A stretch of DNA of 64,000 nucleotides from Erwinia pyri (GCF_030758455.1 NZ_CP132353.1:930001-994000), one strand, 5' to 3'. Positions 9,959 through 20,129 are shown, counted from the stretch's first letter. Notes: generated by a model from the letters alone, not told the origin. Translations and numbers: made by a program.

Positions 9959-10840
9959 ATGAACAACGGCTATCTGGCTTTCCCTCAATTCGACCCGGTG
10001 ATCTTCTCGATCGGGCCAATCTCTCTGCACTGGTACGGACTGATGTACCTGGTCGGCTTTATTTTTGCCATGTGGCTGGCGGTACGGCGTGCCAACAAAC
10101 CCGGCAGCGGCTGGAAAAAGGAAGAAGTTGAGAATCTGCTCTATGCAGGCTTCCTGGGGGTATTTCTGGGCGGCCGTATCGGCTATGTACTGTTCTATAA
10201 TCTGCCGCTGTTCCTGGATAATCCGCTCTATCTGTTCAAAGTCTGGGATGGCGGCATGTCATTCCACGGTGGCCTGATTGGCGTGATCTGCGTGATGCTC
10301 TGGTTTGCCCGTCGCACTAAACGTAACTTCTTCCAGGTTGCTGATTTTATTGCTCCGCTGATCCCCTTCGGGCTGGGCGCGGGCCGCTTGGGTAACTTTA
10401 TCAACGGTGAGCTGTGGGGCCGCGTGGCACCCGATCTGCCGTGGGCAATGCTCTTCCCTGGCTCACGCAGCGAAGATGTCGCGCTGGCGGCTACCCATCC
10501 TGAATGGCAGTCGCTGCTGGCGACCTATGGCGTTCTGCCGCGTCACCCTTCGCAGCTCTATGAGCTGCTGCTGGAAGGGGTGGTGCTGTTTATTATTCTT
10601 AACCTCTTTATCCGCAAAAATCGGCCGATGGGTGCGGTTTCCGGCCTGTTCCTGATTGGTTACGGCGCCTTCCGCATCATTGTGGAGTTCTTCCGTCAGC
10701 CTGATGCGCAGCTTGGTCTGTTCGACAACGCCATCAGCATGGGACAAATTCTCTCTCTGCCGATGATCCTGGCAGGGGTAATCATGATGGTCTGGGCTTA
10801 TCGCCGCCAAAGCGCGCAGCAATTACGAGAGGGCAAATGA
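9959..10840 (+). CDS. lgt: Lgt, prolipoprotein diacylglyceryl transferase
   Basis: Inner-membrane enzyme that transfers diacylglycerol from phosphatidylglycerol to the lipobox cysteine, the first step of lipoprotein maturation. Its likely substrates in this window include MltA, YgdI and YgdR. The protein has 293 residues (E. coli 291) and seven predicted membrane helices. His103 lies in SFHGG, and the Lgt signature [16 protein letters not shown] contains Arg143, Asn146 and Gly154. The last 4 bases overlap the thyA start (ATGA), so the two are translationally coupled. Confidence 0.97.
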   Translation: MNNGYLAFPQFDPVIFSIGPISLHWYGLMYLVGFIFAMWLAVRRANKPGSGWKKEEVENLLYAGFLGVFLGGRIGYVLFYNLPLFLDNPLYLFKVWDGGMSFHGGLIGVICVMLWFARRTKRNFFQVADFIAPLIPFGLGAGRLGNFINGELWGRVAPDLPWAMLFPGSRSEDVALAATHPEWQSLLATYGVLPRHPSQLYELLLEGVVLFIILNLFIRKNRPMGAVSGLFLIGYGAFRIIVEFFRQPDAQLGLFDNAISMGQILSLPMILAGVIMMVWAYRRQSAQQLREGK

Positions 10841-11631
10841 AACAGTATCTGGCGTTAATGAAGAAAGTGCTGGAAGAGGGCACGCCGAAAAATGACCGTA
10901 CCGGCACCGGCACGCTGTCGATTTTTGGTCACCAGATGCGTTTCAATTTGCAGGAAGGTTTTCCGCTGGTTACCACTAAAAAGTGCCATCTGCGTTCTAT
11001 TATCCATGAACTGCTCTGGTTCCTGAACGGCGACACCAATACCGCCTATCTGCAGGAAAACAAAGTCTCTATCTGGGACGAGTGGGCAGATGAAAATGGC
11101 GATCTTGGACCGGTTTACGGTAAACAGTGGCGTAGCTGGGGGGCGGCAGACGGCCGTCAGATTGACCAGCTCAGCAACGTTCTCAAGCAGCTGAAAAGCG
11201 ATCCGGACTCACGCCGGATTATCGTTTCCGCTTGGAACGTGGGCGAGCTGGATGAGATGGCGCTGGCACCTTGCCATGCGTTCTTCCAGTTCTACGTGGC
11301 GGACGGCAAGCTCTCGTGCCAGCTCTATCAGCGCTCCTGCGACGTCTTCCTGGGCCTGCCGTTTAACATCGCCAGCTATGCGTTGCTGGTGCATATGGTG
11401 GCGCAGCAGTGCGATCTGGAAGTGGGCGATTTCGTCTGGACGGGGGGCGACACGCACCTCTACAGCAACCATATGGATCAGACTCATCTGCAGCTGACCC
11501 GCGAGCCGCGTTCGCTGCCGAAGCTGATTATCAAACGCAAGCCAGCCTCGCTGTTTGATTACCGTTTTGAAGATTTTGAGATTGAAGGGTACGACCCGCA
11601 TCCGCCTATCAAGGCACCGGTCGCTATCTGA
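10837..11631 (+). CDS. thyA: ThyA, thymidylate synthase
   Basis: Methylates dUMP to dTMP with methylene-tetrahydrofolate, the only de novo dTMP route in enterobacteria. At 264 residues it is identical in length to E. coli ThyA. The nucleophile Cys146 lies in [12 protein letters not shown]. The [13 protein letters not shown] phosphate-binding block, the [10 protein letters not shown] block and the C-terminal PIKAPVAI are present. It overlaps lgt by 4 bp, and a perfect 9-bp hairpin follows the stop. Confidence 0.98.
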   Translation: MKQYLALMKKVLEEGTPKNDRTGTGTLSIFGHQMRFNLQEGFPLVTTKKCHLRSIIHELLWFLNGDTNTAYLQENKVSIWDEWADENGDLGPVYGKQWRSWGAADGRQIDQLSNVLKQLKSDPDSRRIIVSAWNVGELDEMALAPCHAFFQFYVADGKLSCQLYQRSCDVFLGLPFNIASYALLVHMVAQQCDLEVGDFVWTGGDTHLYSNHMDQTHLQLTREPRSLPKLIIKRKPASLFDYRFEDFEIEGYDPHPPIKAPVAI

Positions 11632-11931
11632 TGATCAACAGGAGCGGGTAAAACCGCTCCTGCTACGACATCTGATTATGACGGGTGAGCGCACGCGTAC
11701 ACCTCATCAAATATCGTTCCCTTCTTAAGACCTTCCCCTGCAATAATCAGCCTGGCGTGACCCGCATTAACATCTCTGGCAGCGCATTTGCCCACTCTCC
11801 GGCCGCATTTTTACGAGAGCCTTCGCAAAAATTCTTCCCGAAGCAGCAACAGAAATTATTCACTGGATTGTGTCTCGCAGGCGCAGATTTTTCCGCTGGA
11901 CGGCTCCGGCAGAAAAAGCAGAATAGCCGCT
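11632..11931. other. 300-bp gap between thyA and ppdA
   Basis: Apart from the hairpin at 11639-11662, I see no conserved gene. Two frames are open across part of this stretch into ppdA, but their sequence before the pilin motif resembles no family and changes reading frame relative to the conserved part. A ppdA promoter is expected here but none stands out. Confidence 0.6.
11639..11662 (+). terminator. Hairpin after thyA
   Basis: CAGGAGCGG / CCGCTCCTG form a perfect 9-bp stem with a 6-base loop, starting 8 bases after the thyA stop. No U-tract follows, so it could be a weak terminator or a 3'-stabilising structure. Confidence 0.5.
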
Positions 11932-12378
11932 ATGAAAACGTCGGGATTTACCTTAACCGAGCTGTTAATTGTGATGGTGATCGCCAGCATACTCACTCTG
12001 GGCGCAACGGGCGGCTGGCTGCGCTGGCAGCAGCTTCAGCGGTTGAACGACAGCGCACGCCAGGTTCACCATTTTCTTCTGCGGTTACGTGCAGAAGCAA
12101 ACGAGCAGAACAGCCAGCTTTTGCTGTGGCAGAGCGGGAAGAGAGCCTGGTGCATCGGCAGCGGTCCGCCTCTGCCCTGTGCAACACCATCACGCAAAAT
12201 AGTCGCTGCGCCCTGGGCGGAGGTTTCACTGCACTCTTTGACGGAGGGGATGGGCTTTTATGGTCGCCGTAACGTGGCGAAACCAGGCCGCATTGTGCTC
12301 GCTGGGGCCGCAGGAGAACGGCATATCATTGTCTCCTCCCGCGGTCGGGTAAGAATCTGCGAGGATGAGTGCCCATGA
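11932..12378 (+). CDS. ppdA: PpdA, type IV pilin-like (pseudopilin) protein
   Basis: Prepilin-peptidase-dependent minor pseudopilin-like protein. The start is the ATG at 11932, giving 148 residues (E. coli PpdA about 156). This places the class III prepilin motif at the N-terminus: cleavage after Gly5 in SG/FTLTE with the conserved Glu10, then a hydrophobic stretch of about 18 residues. A longer frame to 11788 would bury the motif, so it is rejected. The Shine-Dalgarno is weak. It overlaps ppdB by 4 bp and is the first of four overlapping genes. The role is not established, though the family is linked to minor pilins that start pilus assembly. Confidence 0.88.
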   Translation: MKTSGFTLTELLIVMVIASILTLGATGGWLRWQQLQRLNDSARQVHHFLLRLRAEANEQNSQLLLWQSGKRAWCIGSGPPLPCATPSRKIVAAPWAEVSLHSLTEGMGFYGRRNVAKPGRIVLAGAAGERHIIVSSRGRVRICEDECP

Positions 12379-12917
12379 AACAGGGCGGATTCAGCCTGAT
12401 GGAGATGCTGATTGCGCTGGCCGTCAGCAGCGTGCTGTTAGTGGGTGCCGCCAGAGTGCTGCCGGCGCTGCAACGCCACAATCTGCAGACGCTGATGCGC
12501 TTTCAACTGCATGAGGAGATCCAGCTAATGATGGCTACGCTGCAAAAAGCGGTAATCAGAGCGGGCTACTGTAAAGGAGAGTGTGCCGGTGCTGGCCTGC
12601 GGATTGCAGAAAGCGGGCGCTGCTTTTTGGTGCGCTGGGATGAAAACAGCAACGGAAGATGGGAAGGGATCGGCAGCGCAGAGAGCGACTTCTACGGTTA
12701 CCGCTTCCGTCAGGGCAGCCTGGAGACGCAGCGCGGCGTTGAGAGCTGTGAAGGGAGCGGCTGGGAGAAGCTCAACGATCCGGCGACGGTCATCCTTTCT
12801 GATTTTCAGATAGTGCAGAATGCCAAACAGATACGACTGACTCTTACCGCTTCTGCCAGAGCCTTTCCACAGCAGCCGATCACCCTTGAGCGCTGGATCA
12901 CGGCGGGGAATTTATGA
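12375..12917 (+). CDS. ppdB: PpdB, pseudopilin-like protein
   Basis: Second pilin-like protein, 180 residues (E. coli 187). The ATG at 12375 is chosen over a GTG at 12369 because GAGGA lies 9 bases before it and it forms an ATGA overlap with ppdA. The prepilin motif is QGG/FSLME with Glu10, followed by a membrane helix. Four cysteines in the globular part suggest disulphides, as in minor pilins (PilW-like). It overlaps ygdB by 4 bp. Confidence 0.88.
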   Translation: MKQGGFSLMEMLIALAVSSVLLVGAARVLPALQRHNLQTLMRFQLHEEIQLMMATLQKAVIRAGYCKGECAGAGLRIAESGRCFLVRWDENSNGRWEGIGSAESDFYGYRFRQGSLETQRGVESCEGSGWEKLNDPATVILSDFQIVQNAKQIRLTLTASARAFPQQPITLERWITAGNL

Positions 12918-13345
12918 AGCAGGCTGGCAGCGCCCTGTTTATGGTGATCGTTCTGCTGGCGCTTTCGGCTGCGCTGCTGGGTGCCACTCGCAGGCAGTTG
13001 GATCAGAGCTTAAGCCGGACCGGTGACGAGCAGCACTACCTGCATCAGACCAGTCAGGCCCTCTCTGCACTTGCCTGGGGTAGTCGGCAGGCCTGGCCCG
13101 CCAGCGCGGGATGGCAGTGTCGGCAGGAGCGCGCCGCTGGCTGGCGAAGCTGTCTTTATCAGGCGGAAAGTTCTCCTGCGCTGCTGCGTGGGGGGAGTGG
13201 AACCGCAACGGTTGCCCTCTATCAATGGGTGAAGTGGAACCGGGAAAGTGGCCGGGTGGCCGCCGTGCCGCATGGCTGGCTGGACTACTGCCCGCTGGCA
13301 GAAGAGGGGAGGTGCGAGCCCGATGAGGCAACAGCAGGGTTTTAG
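12914..13345 (+). CDS. ygdB: YgdB, DUF2509 pilin-cluster protein
   Basis: 143-residue protein (E. coli YgdB about 135) with an N-terminal hydrophobic helix (roughly residues 7-24) but no Gly-Phe...Glu prepilin cleavage motif. It resembles the PilX-like partner seen in minor pilin operons. Cysteines occur in WQCRQE, RSCLYQ, DYCPL and GRCEP. It starts within the ppdB stop (ATGA) and overlaps ppdC by 23 bp, so the cluster is translationally coupled. The function is unproven. Confidence 0.85.
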   Translation: MKQAGSALFMVIVLLALSAALLGATRRQLDQSLSRTGDEQHYLHQTSQALSALAWGSRQAWPASAGWQCRQERAAGWRSCLYQAESSPALLRGGSGTATVALYQWVKWNRESGRVAAVPHGWLDYCPLAEEGRCEPDEATAGF

Positions 13346-13631
13346 TTTAGCGGAGACGCTGGTGGCGCTGGTTCTGTTTGCCAGCAGCCTGGTGGCATTG
13401 ATGCATTATCAGATCGCGCCGGTAAAAGGGTTTCAGCTGCAGGCAGAGCAAAAAGAGGCCTGGCGATATGCCTGGCAGCGTTTCGAAGGCTATCAGCCGC
13501 CGCGCTGGCAAAGCTCGCTGACACAGCAGCCGGCCTCTTCGGGCTGCCAGCTTCTGACGTCAACAGTCGTCAGCCCGCTGGGGCGCAAGGCGAAGCTGAC
13601 GTTGTTACGCTGCCCGCAGGCTGACGAGTAA
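13323..13631 (+). CDS. ppdC: PpdC, pseudopilin-like protein
   Basis: 102-residue pilin-like protein (E. coli PpdC 107). The ATG at 13323 gives MRQQQG/FSLAE, with cleavage predicted after Gly6 and the conserved Glu at 11, followed by a hydrophobic helix (PilV/GspI-like). In-frame codons upstream lie inside ygdB and add unconserved residues, so they are rejected. It is the last gene of the ppdA-ppdB-ygdB-ppdC cluster; recC begins 84 bp later on the same strand and may be co-transcribed. Confidence 0.86.
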   Translation: MRQQQGFSLAETLVALVLFASSLVALMHYQIAPVKGFQLQAEQKEAWRYAWQRFEGYQPPRWQSSLTQQPASSGCQLLTSTVVSPLGRKAKLTLLRCPQADE

Positions 13632-13715
13632 CCCGGGGATTTTGCAACGGCGTCAGGACGGGGTAAAGTATCGGCGCATCGCGCCATTCAGCAATTCAGC
13701 CATTCAGGAGCCACC

Positions 13716-16700
13716 ATGTTTACCGTTTATCACTCTAATCAGCTGGATCTGCTGAAAACGCTGGCGGCCTGGCAGATTGAGAACCAGCCGCTGCGCGATC
13801 CGTTCCAGTCTGAAGTGGTGCTGGTACAGAGTCCCGGCATGGCGCAGTGGCTGCAAATGTCCCTTGCGGAGCAGTTTGGCATTGCGGCGAATATTACCTT
13901 CCCGCTGCCCGCGAGCTTTATCTGGGATATGTTTGTACGGGTTCTGCCTGATATCCCCAAAGAGAGCGCGTTCAATAAAGCCAGTATGAGCTGGAAGCTG
14001 ATGACCCTGCTGCCGGAGATGCTCTCACACCCTGAATTTACGCTGCTGGATCACTACCTGACGGATGACGGGGACAAACGCAAGCTGTTCCAGCTGGCTT
14101 CCCGCATTGCCGATCTCTTTGACCAGTATCTGGTTTATCGCTCCTCCTGGCTCAACAGTTGGGAGAAAGGGAAGCTGATTGAGGGGCTGGGCGAAGCGCA
14201 GCAGTGGCAGGCTCCTCTGTGGGCGGCGCTGGTTGAGTACACACGGGAACTTGGCCAGCCTGAATGGCACCGCGCCAATCTCTACTCACGCTTTATCTCC
14301 ACACTGGAAAACAGTAGCGTGCGGCCGCCAAATCTGCCCGACAGAATATTTATTTGTGGTATATCGGCTTTGCCGCCCGTCTATCTGCAGGCTCTGCAGG
14401 CGCTTGGAAAGCATATCGATATTCATCTGCTGTTCACTAACCCCTGCCGCCACTACTGGGGGGATATTCAGGACTATGCTTTTCTGGCAAAACTGCAAAG
14501 CCGTCGTCGTCAGCATTATCAACAGCAGCGGGAAAGCGCGCTGTTTCGTCAGCCTGACGCGGCCGAGCTTTTCAATGAGGCCGGTGAGCAGCAGTTAAGC
14601 AATCCGCTTCTCGCCTCCTGGGGAAAGCTGGGCAGGGATAACCTGTTTTTGCTGGCACAGATGGAGTGCCGGGAAATTGATGCGTTTGTTGATATCGAGC
14701 CCACCACGCTGCTGCAGAGCCTGCAGCACGATCTGCTGGAGCTGGAAGATAATGCGGTCATAGGCCTGCAGCTTGAAGAGTGGGAAACCAGTCGCCGCAA
14801 ACGTCTGCTGGATCCTGCAGACAGATCGGTCAGCATTCATCTCTGCCACAGCCCGCAGCGGGAAGTCGAAGTTCTGCAGGACCGCCTGCTGCAAATGATG
14901 GCGAGCGATCCCCTGCTTTCTCCGCGTGATGTGATTGTGATGGTAGCGGATATTGATGCCTACACCCCTTTTATTCAGGCCGTGTTTGGCAATGCTCCCG
15001 CAGACCGCTATCTGCCTTTTGCTATCTCAGATCGCCGGGCCAGCCAGGCTCACCCGGCGCTACAGGCTTTTATCTCGCTGCTGACGCTGCCAGACAGCCG
15101 TTTCACCTCAGAAGAGGTGCTGGCCCTGCTGGAAGTGCCCGCTCTGGCAAACCGCTTTGCTATCAATGAAGAGGGGCTGAAGCGGCTGCGCAGTTGGGTG
15201 GAGGAGTCAGGGATCCGCTGGGGGCTGGATGATGAAACCATTCGTAATCTGGAACTCACGCCAACCGGGCAGCATACCTGGCATTTTGGCCTGACCCGCA
15301 TGCTGCTGGGCTATGCCATCAACAGCGAAAGCGGCCACTGGCAGGGCGTGCTGCCCTATGATGAGTCGAGCGGACTGATAGCCGAGCTGGCGGGGAACCT
15401 GGCAGAGCTGCTGATGCGGCTTCGCTACTGGCGGGCTTTATTAAACGAGGAGAGAGCGCTTGAGGAGTGGTTACCTCTCTGTCGGGCGCTGCTTAACGAC
15501 TTCTTTGCCGGTGATGCCGACACGGAAGCGGCTCTGGCGCTGATTGAAGATCAGTGGCAGCAGGCGATTAACTGCGGTATTCAGGCAAAGTACGATCGGG
15601 CTGTGCCGCTTTCGCTGCTGCGTGATGAGCTGGCAGGCCGCCTTGATCAGGAGCGTATCAGCCAGCGCTTCCTGGCGGGTCCCGTTAACTTCTGTACCCT
15701 GATGCCGATGCGATCCATTCCCTTCAAGGTGGTTTGTCTGCTGGGTATGAACGATGGGGTCTACCCCCGCACGCTGCCGCCGCTTGGCTTTGATCTGATG
15801 AGCCAGAAGCCTGAAAAGGGCGACCGTAGTCGCCGTGATGATGACCGCTATCTGTTTCTTGAGGCGATTAATTCTGCGCAGCAGATGCTCTATATCAGCT
15901 ATATCGGCCGGACGATTCAGGACAACTCAGAACGCTTCCCTTCGGTGCTGGTGAGTGAACTGGTGGAGTATATCAGCCAGAGTTTCTGCCTGGAGAGGGA
16001 CCGGATGCTGGATGTGGACAGCAGCGCAAAGGGCGTGGTCGATCATATCCATCATCTGCACAGCCGGATGCCCTTTGCGGCGGAGAACTTCTCTCCCCAG
16101 GCGGAGTTCCGCAGTTTTGCGGCCGAGTGGCTGCCTGCCGCCACGGCCAGTGGCGTCCCGCATCCCGCCTTTATGCAGCCGTTACCGCCGCTGGTGGTGG
16201 AGGAGCTTAACCTTGAGCAGCTGATGCGTTTCTGGCGTCATCCGGTGCGGGCCTTTTTCAGCCAGCGGCTGGGGGTAAGTTTCGTGCTTGAAGAGACCAG
16301 CCTGCCCGATGCAGAACCCTTTTTGATGGATAACCTGAGCCGCTATCAGGTCAACAAACAGCTGCTGAATACGCTGATTGATGAGCAGCCCACCGAGTCG
16401 CTTTACGATCTGCAACGGGCTGCGGGGTTGCTTCCTTATGGCGCCTGGGGAGAGCTTTTCTGGCAGTCTCAGCTGGAAGAGATGGCGGAACTCGCCAGCC
16501 GGGTACGCGAGCAGCGAACAGAATCAGCGAGCTGGGAAATCGCGCTTCAGGTGGGGGGCGTTCAGCTTCACGGCTGGCTGCCACAGGTTCAGGATGACGG
16601 GCTACTGCGCTGGCGTCCCGGCCATCTCAATTTTACCGATGGCCTTTCCTTGTGGCTGGAGCACCTGGTCTACTGCATGCTGGGCGGCCAGGGCAGCAGC

Positions 16701-17096
16701 AGAATGTTTGGCAAAAAAGAGAGCCAGTGGCGGTTTCCACCGCTGAGCGTTGAACAGGCCGGCTCGTGGCTGGAGCGCTATGTCGATGGCTACCGGCAGG
16801 GGATGTGTTCGCCTCTGCTGCTGCTGCCGCGCAGCGGCGGTGCCTGGCTGGAAGCGGCCTGGGATGAAAAGTCCGGGGCGCTGTTGCATGATGAGAGCAG
16901 CCAGGCGAAAGCCAGCAGCAAGCTGCTTCAGGCGTGGCAAGGGAACCAGCAGATCGAAGGCGAGGGAAGCGATCCCTATCTGGCACGCCTTTTCCGCACC
17001 CTGGATGAGGAAATAGTGCAGCAAATCGCCCGGAATGCGGAAATTTGGCTGTTGCCGCTGTTGCAGATGAATGACACAGGGCGGGACATCCTGTAG
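13716..17096 (+). CDS. recC: RecC, exonuclease V gamma subunit
   Basis: Subunit of the RecBCD helicase-nuclease that splits the duplex and recognises Chi. The protein has 1126 residues (E. coli 1122). It begins MFTVYHSNQLDLL with the helicase-like SPGMAQWLQMSLAEQFGIAANI block, and has SDRRASQAHP, LMPMRSIPFKVVCLLGMNDGVYPR and the C-terminal nuclease-like fold without catalytic residues. GGAG lies just before the ATG. The canonical order recC-ptrA-recB-recD is kept. Confidence 0.97.
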   Translation: MFTVYHSNQLDLLKTLAAWQIENQPLRDPFQSEVVLVQSPGMAQWLQMSLAEQFGIAANITFPLPASFIWDMFVRVLPDIPKESAFNKASMSWKLMTLLPEMLSHPEFTLLDHYLTDDGDKRKLFQLASRIADLFDQYLVYRSSWLNSWEKGKLIEGLGEAQQWQAPLWAALVEYTRELGQPEWHRANLYSRFISTLENSSVRPPNLPDRIFICGISALPPVYLQALQALGKHIDIHLLFTNPCRHYWGDIQDYAFLAKLQSRRRQHYQQQRESALFRQPDAAELFNEAGEQQLSNPLLASWGKLGRDNLFLLAQMECREIDAFVDIEPTTLLQSLQHDLLELEDNAVIGLQLEEWETSRRKRLLDPADRSVSIHLCHSPQREVEVLQDRLLQMMASDPLLSPRDVIVMVADIDAYTPFIQAVFGNAPADRYLPFAISDRRASQAHPALQAFISLLTLPDSRFTSEEVLALLEVPALANRFAINEEGLKRLRSWVEESGIRWGLDDETIRNLELTPTGQHTWHFGLTRMLLGYAINSESGHWQGVLPYDESSGLIAELAGNLAELLMRLRYWRALLNEERALEEWLPLCRALLNDFFAGDADTEAALALIEDQWQQAINCGIQAKYDRAVPLSLLRDELAGRLDQERISQRFLAGPVNFCTLMPMRSIPFKVVCLLGMNDGVYPRTLPPLGFDLMSQKPEKGDRSRRDDDRYLFLEAINSAQQMLYISYIGRTIQDNSERFPSVLVSELVEYISQSFCLERDRMLDVDSSAKGVVDHIHHLHSRMPFAAENFSPQAEFRSFAAEWLPAATASGVPHPAFMQPLPPLVVEELNLEQLMRFWRHPVRAFFSQRLGVSFVLEETSLPDAEPFLMDNLSRYQVNKQLLNTLIDEQPTESLYDLQRAAGLLPYGAWGELFWQSQLEEMAELASRVREQRTESASWEIALQVGGVQLHGWLPQVQDDGLLRWRPGHLNFTDGLSLWLEHLVYCMLGGQGSSRMFGKKESQWRFPPLSVEQAGSWLERYVDGYRQGMCSPLLLLPRSGGAWLEAAWDEKSGALLHDESSQAKASSKLLQAWQGNQQIEGEGSDPYLARLFRTLDEEIVQQIARNAEIWLLPLLQMNDTGRDIL

Positions 17097-17134
17097 TGTT
17101 ACTTTATAACCATTTGCCGTTTTTTACTTTCTTG

Positions 17135-17164
17135 TTTCCCTGCCGTCCACAGCCGGCAGGGAAA
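17135..17164. repeat. 11-bp inverted repeat between recC and ptrA
   Basis: TTTCCCTGCCG (17135-17145) and CGGCAGGGAAA (17154-17164) are perfect complements around 8 bases. The stem lies 38 bases after the recC stop. No clear U-tract follows, so it could be a weak terminator or a partial attenuator before ptrA-recB-recD. Confidence 0.55.
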
Positions 17165-17243
17165 ATATCCAGGGTAAACTTCTGCTGCCCTCCCTGCTGA
17201 CAGAGAGGGAACAGCCAGAAGAGTAGATCGTCGAGGAGTTTGA

Positions 17244-20129
17244 ATGCGTCGTTATGCAGTCTGGTTCACCCCGTTTTTTCTGCTGTTCTCCCTGATCCCG
17301 CTGGCTCAGGCCCAACCTGGCTGGCAGCCCGTTCCCGAAGCGATCCGCAAAAGCGAAAAAGATCCGCGCGACTACCAGGCGATCAAGCTGGATAACGGCA
17401 TGACGGTGCTGCTGGTCTCCGATCCGCAGGCGACGAAATCGCTTTCTGCGCTCACCCTTCCGGTGGGTTCGTTAGAAAATCCGCGCAATCAGCAGGGACT
17501 GGCTCACTATCTTGAGCATATGCTGCTGATGGGCTCTAAGCGCTACCCTCAGCCCGATAATCTGGCCGAATACCTGAAAAAACATGGCGGCAGCCACAAC
17601 GCCAGCACGGCCTCCTACCGGACCGCTTTTTATCTTGAAGTGGAAAACGCGGCGCTGGAGCCTGCCGTTGACCGGCTGGCCGATGCGATTGCGGCCCCGC
17701 TGCTGGACCCGGTTAACGCAGACCGCGAACGTCACGCTGTGAACGCCGAGTTAACCATGGCCCGCTCCCGCGACGGCCTGCGTATGGCTCAGGTCGGCGC
17801 GGAGACGCTTAACCCGGAGCACCCCAGCTCACTCTTCTCTGGCGGCAACCTGGATACGCTGAAAGATAAGCCGGGCAGCAAACTGCATGACGCGCTGACG
17901 GCATTCTACCAGCGCTACTATTCGGCAAATCTGATGAAGGCGGTGATCTACAGCAACAAACCGATGGCAGAGCTGCAAACTATCGCCGTTAAAACGTTTG
18001 GTCGTGTGGAGAATCGCCACGCCACCGTACCGGATATTACGGTGCCGGTGGTGACGGATAAGCAGAAAGGCATCATCATTCATTACGTGCCGGCACAGCC
18101 GCGTAAGCAGCTGAAAATTGAATTTCGCATCGATAACAACAGCGACAAATTCCGCAGCAAAACCGACACGCTAATTGGCTACCTGATTGGTAACCGCAGT
18201 AAAAATACGCTGTCAGACTGGCTGCAGAATCAGGGGCTGGCTGATTCAGTGGACGCGGGAGCTGACCCGGTGGTTGACCGTAACGGCGGCGTCTTCTCTG
18301 TCTCTGTTTCCCTGACCGATAAAGGCCTGGCGAACCGGGATGAGGTCATTGCCGCCGTGTTCAGCTATCTCAACAAGCTGCGTACCGATGGCATTGATAA
18401 AAGTTACTTCGATGAAGTAGCCAAGGTGCTGAATCTCGATTTCCGCTATCCGTCAATCACCCGTGACATGGACTATATCGAATGGCTGGCAGATACCATG
18501 CTGCGGGTCCCGGTTGCCGATGTGCTGGATGCGCCCTATATTGCCGATCGTTACGATCCGCAGGCCATTCAGGCCCGTCTTGAGGGGATGACGCCGCAAA
18601 ACGCGCGTATCTGGTATATCAGCCCTGACGAGCCGCATAACAAAGTCGCCTATTTTGTCGAGGCGCCCTATCAGGTGGATACCATCACGCCTGAACATTT
18701 CGCGCAGTGGCAGGCAGCCAGCGACAAAATCAGTTTGTCGTTGCCGGTGCTGAACCCCTACCTGCCGAATGATTTCACCTTAATCAAGCCAGGGCGCAAA
18801 TATCCGCATCCTGAGGAGGTGGTTAATCAGTCTGGCCTGCGGGTGTTCTATATGCCCAGTCAGTTCTATGCTAACGATCCTAAAGCGAGCATCACGCTGG
18901 CGCTGCGGAATAAAGAGGCGATGAGTACCGCAAAAAACCAGGTTATGTACGGGCTGAATGATTACCTGGCCGGTCTGGCGCTGGATGAGCTTAATTCGCA
19001 GGCTTCCGTGGCCGGGATCGGCTTCTCGACGGGTGAGGATGATGGCGTGACCTTCAACGCCACAGGCTTTACCCAGCATCTGCCGGAGCTGATGAGCGCG
19101 CTGCTGAAAAGCTACGCCTCCTACCAGCCGGATCAGCAGCAGCTGGATCAGGCAAAGTCCTGGTATCTGGAGCGGCTGGCCTCAGCCGAGAAGGGCAAAG
19201 CGTTTGAGCTGGCTATTCAGCCGGCCCAGATGCTGTCGCAGCTTCCTTATACCCAGCGCAGCGAGCGCAGGGCGCTGGTAGCCGGTATTACGCTGGACGA
19301 GCTGAACGCCTATCGTAAAATGCTGCTGGAGAAGTCCACGCCGGAACTGATGGTGGTGGGCAATATGACGGAGGAGAGTGCAAAATCTCTGGCTACCGAT
19401 CTTAAAACGCAGCTCAGCTGTGAAGGGGAGAGCTGGTGGCACAGCCAGTATCTGGTGATCGACAAGAAAACCTCCGCGAACCTCCAGCAGGCGGGCAGCA
19501 GCACCGATTCGGCGCTGGCCGCGCTCTACGTGCCGCTGGGTTATCCCGAGCATGAAAGTATTGCCAGCAGCGCCTTGCTCAGCCAGATTATTCAGCCATG
19601 GTTCTATAACCAGCTGCGTACCGAAGAGCAGCTTGGCTATGCGGTCTTCTCCTTCCAGATGCCGGTAGGGCGTCAGTGGGGCATCGGTTTCCTGCTGCAG
19701 AGCAACGTGAAGCAGCCTGCTTATCTGCTGAGCCGTTTCCAGGCGTTCTACCCTACGGCGGAAAAGAGATTGCGTGAAATGAGTAAAGAAGATTTTGCCC
19801 AGTATCAGATGGCGATGATTAACGAGCTGAAACAGCGTCCCCAGACGCTGGATGAAGAAGCGGGCCGCTTCAGCAAAGATTTCAACCGCGAAAACTATCA
19901 GTTTGATACGCGCGAAAAGGTCATTGCGCAGATCCAGGCGCTGACGCCTGAAAAGATGGCCACCTTCTTCCATAAAGCGGTGATTGAGCCGCAGGGGCTG
20001 ACGCTGCTGTCGCAAATTTCCGGCAGTCAGCACGATCGGGCGGACTATGCGCAGCCAGAGGGCTTTACCAACTGGCAGGAAGTCTCCAGACTGCAGCACT
20101 CTTTTCCGGTGAATAGCGATAAACCATGA
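17244..20129 (+). CDS. ptrA: PtrA, protease III (pitrilysin)
   Basis: Periplasmic zinc metalloprotease of the M16 (inverzincin) family that degrades small polypeptides such as insulin fragments. The 961 residues (E. coli 962) begin with a Sec signal peptide ending near AQAQ/P. The inverted zinc motif is His88-x-x-Glu91-His92 in HYLEH, with the third ligand Glu169 in HAVNAELTM. A second, inactive M16 half follows. It sits between recC and recB as in E. coli and overlaps recB by 4 bp, although its function is unrelated to recombination. Confidence 0.97.
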   Translation: MRRYAVWFTPFFLLFSLIPLAQAQPGWQPVPEAIRKSEKDPRDYQAIKLDNGMTVLLVSDPQATKSLSALTLPVGSLENPRNQQGLAHYLEHMLLMGSKRYPQPDNLAEYLKKHGGSHNASTASYRTAFYLEVENAALEPAVDRLADAIAAPLLDPVNADRERHAVNAELTMARSRDGLRMAQVGAETLNPEHPSSLFSGGNLDTLKDKPGSKLHDALTAFYQRYYSANLMKAVIYSNKPMAELQTIAVKTFGRVENRHATVPDITVPVVTDKQKGIIIHYVPAQPRKQLKIEFRIDNNSDKFRSKTDTLIGYLIGNRSKNTLSDWLQNQGLADSVDAGADPVVDRNGGVFSVSVSLTDKGLANRDEVIAAVFSYLNKLRTDGIDKSYFDEVAKVLNLDFRYPSITRDMDYIEWLADTMLRVPVADVLDAPYIADRYDPQAIQARLEGMTPQNARIWYISPDEPHNKVAYFVEAPYQVDTITPEHFAQWQAASDKISLSLPVLNPYLPNDFTLIKPGRKYPHPEEVVNQSGLRVFYMPSQFYANDPKASITLALRNKEAMSTAKNQVMYGLNDYLAGLALDELNSQASVAGIGFSTGEDDGVTFNATGFTQHLPELMSALLKSYASYQPDQQQLDQAKSWYLERLASAEKGKAFELAIQPAQMLSQLPYTQRSERRALVAGITLDELNAYRKMLLEKSTPELMVVGNMTEESAKSLATDLKTQLSCEGESWWHSQYLVIDKKTSANLQQAGSSTDSALAALYVPLGYPEHESIASSALLSQIIQPWFYNQLRTEEQLGYAVFSFQMPVGRQWGIGFLLQSNVKQPAYLLSRFQAFYPTAEKRLREMSKEDFAQYQMAMINELKQRPQTLDEEAGRFSKDFNRENYQFDTREKVIAQIQALTPEKMATFFHKAVIEPQGLTLLSQISGSQHDRADYAQPEGFTNWQEVSRLQHSFPVNSDKP

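Noticed and set aside
11685..12272. 195-codon open frame overlapping the start of ppdA in another frame
   Set aside because: It shows no conserved domain, and ppdA in the other frame has a clear prepilin motif.
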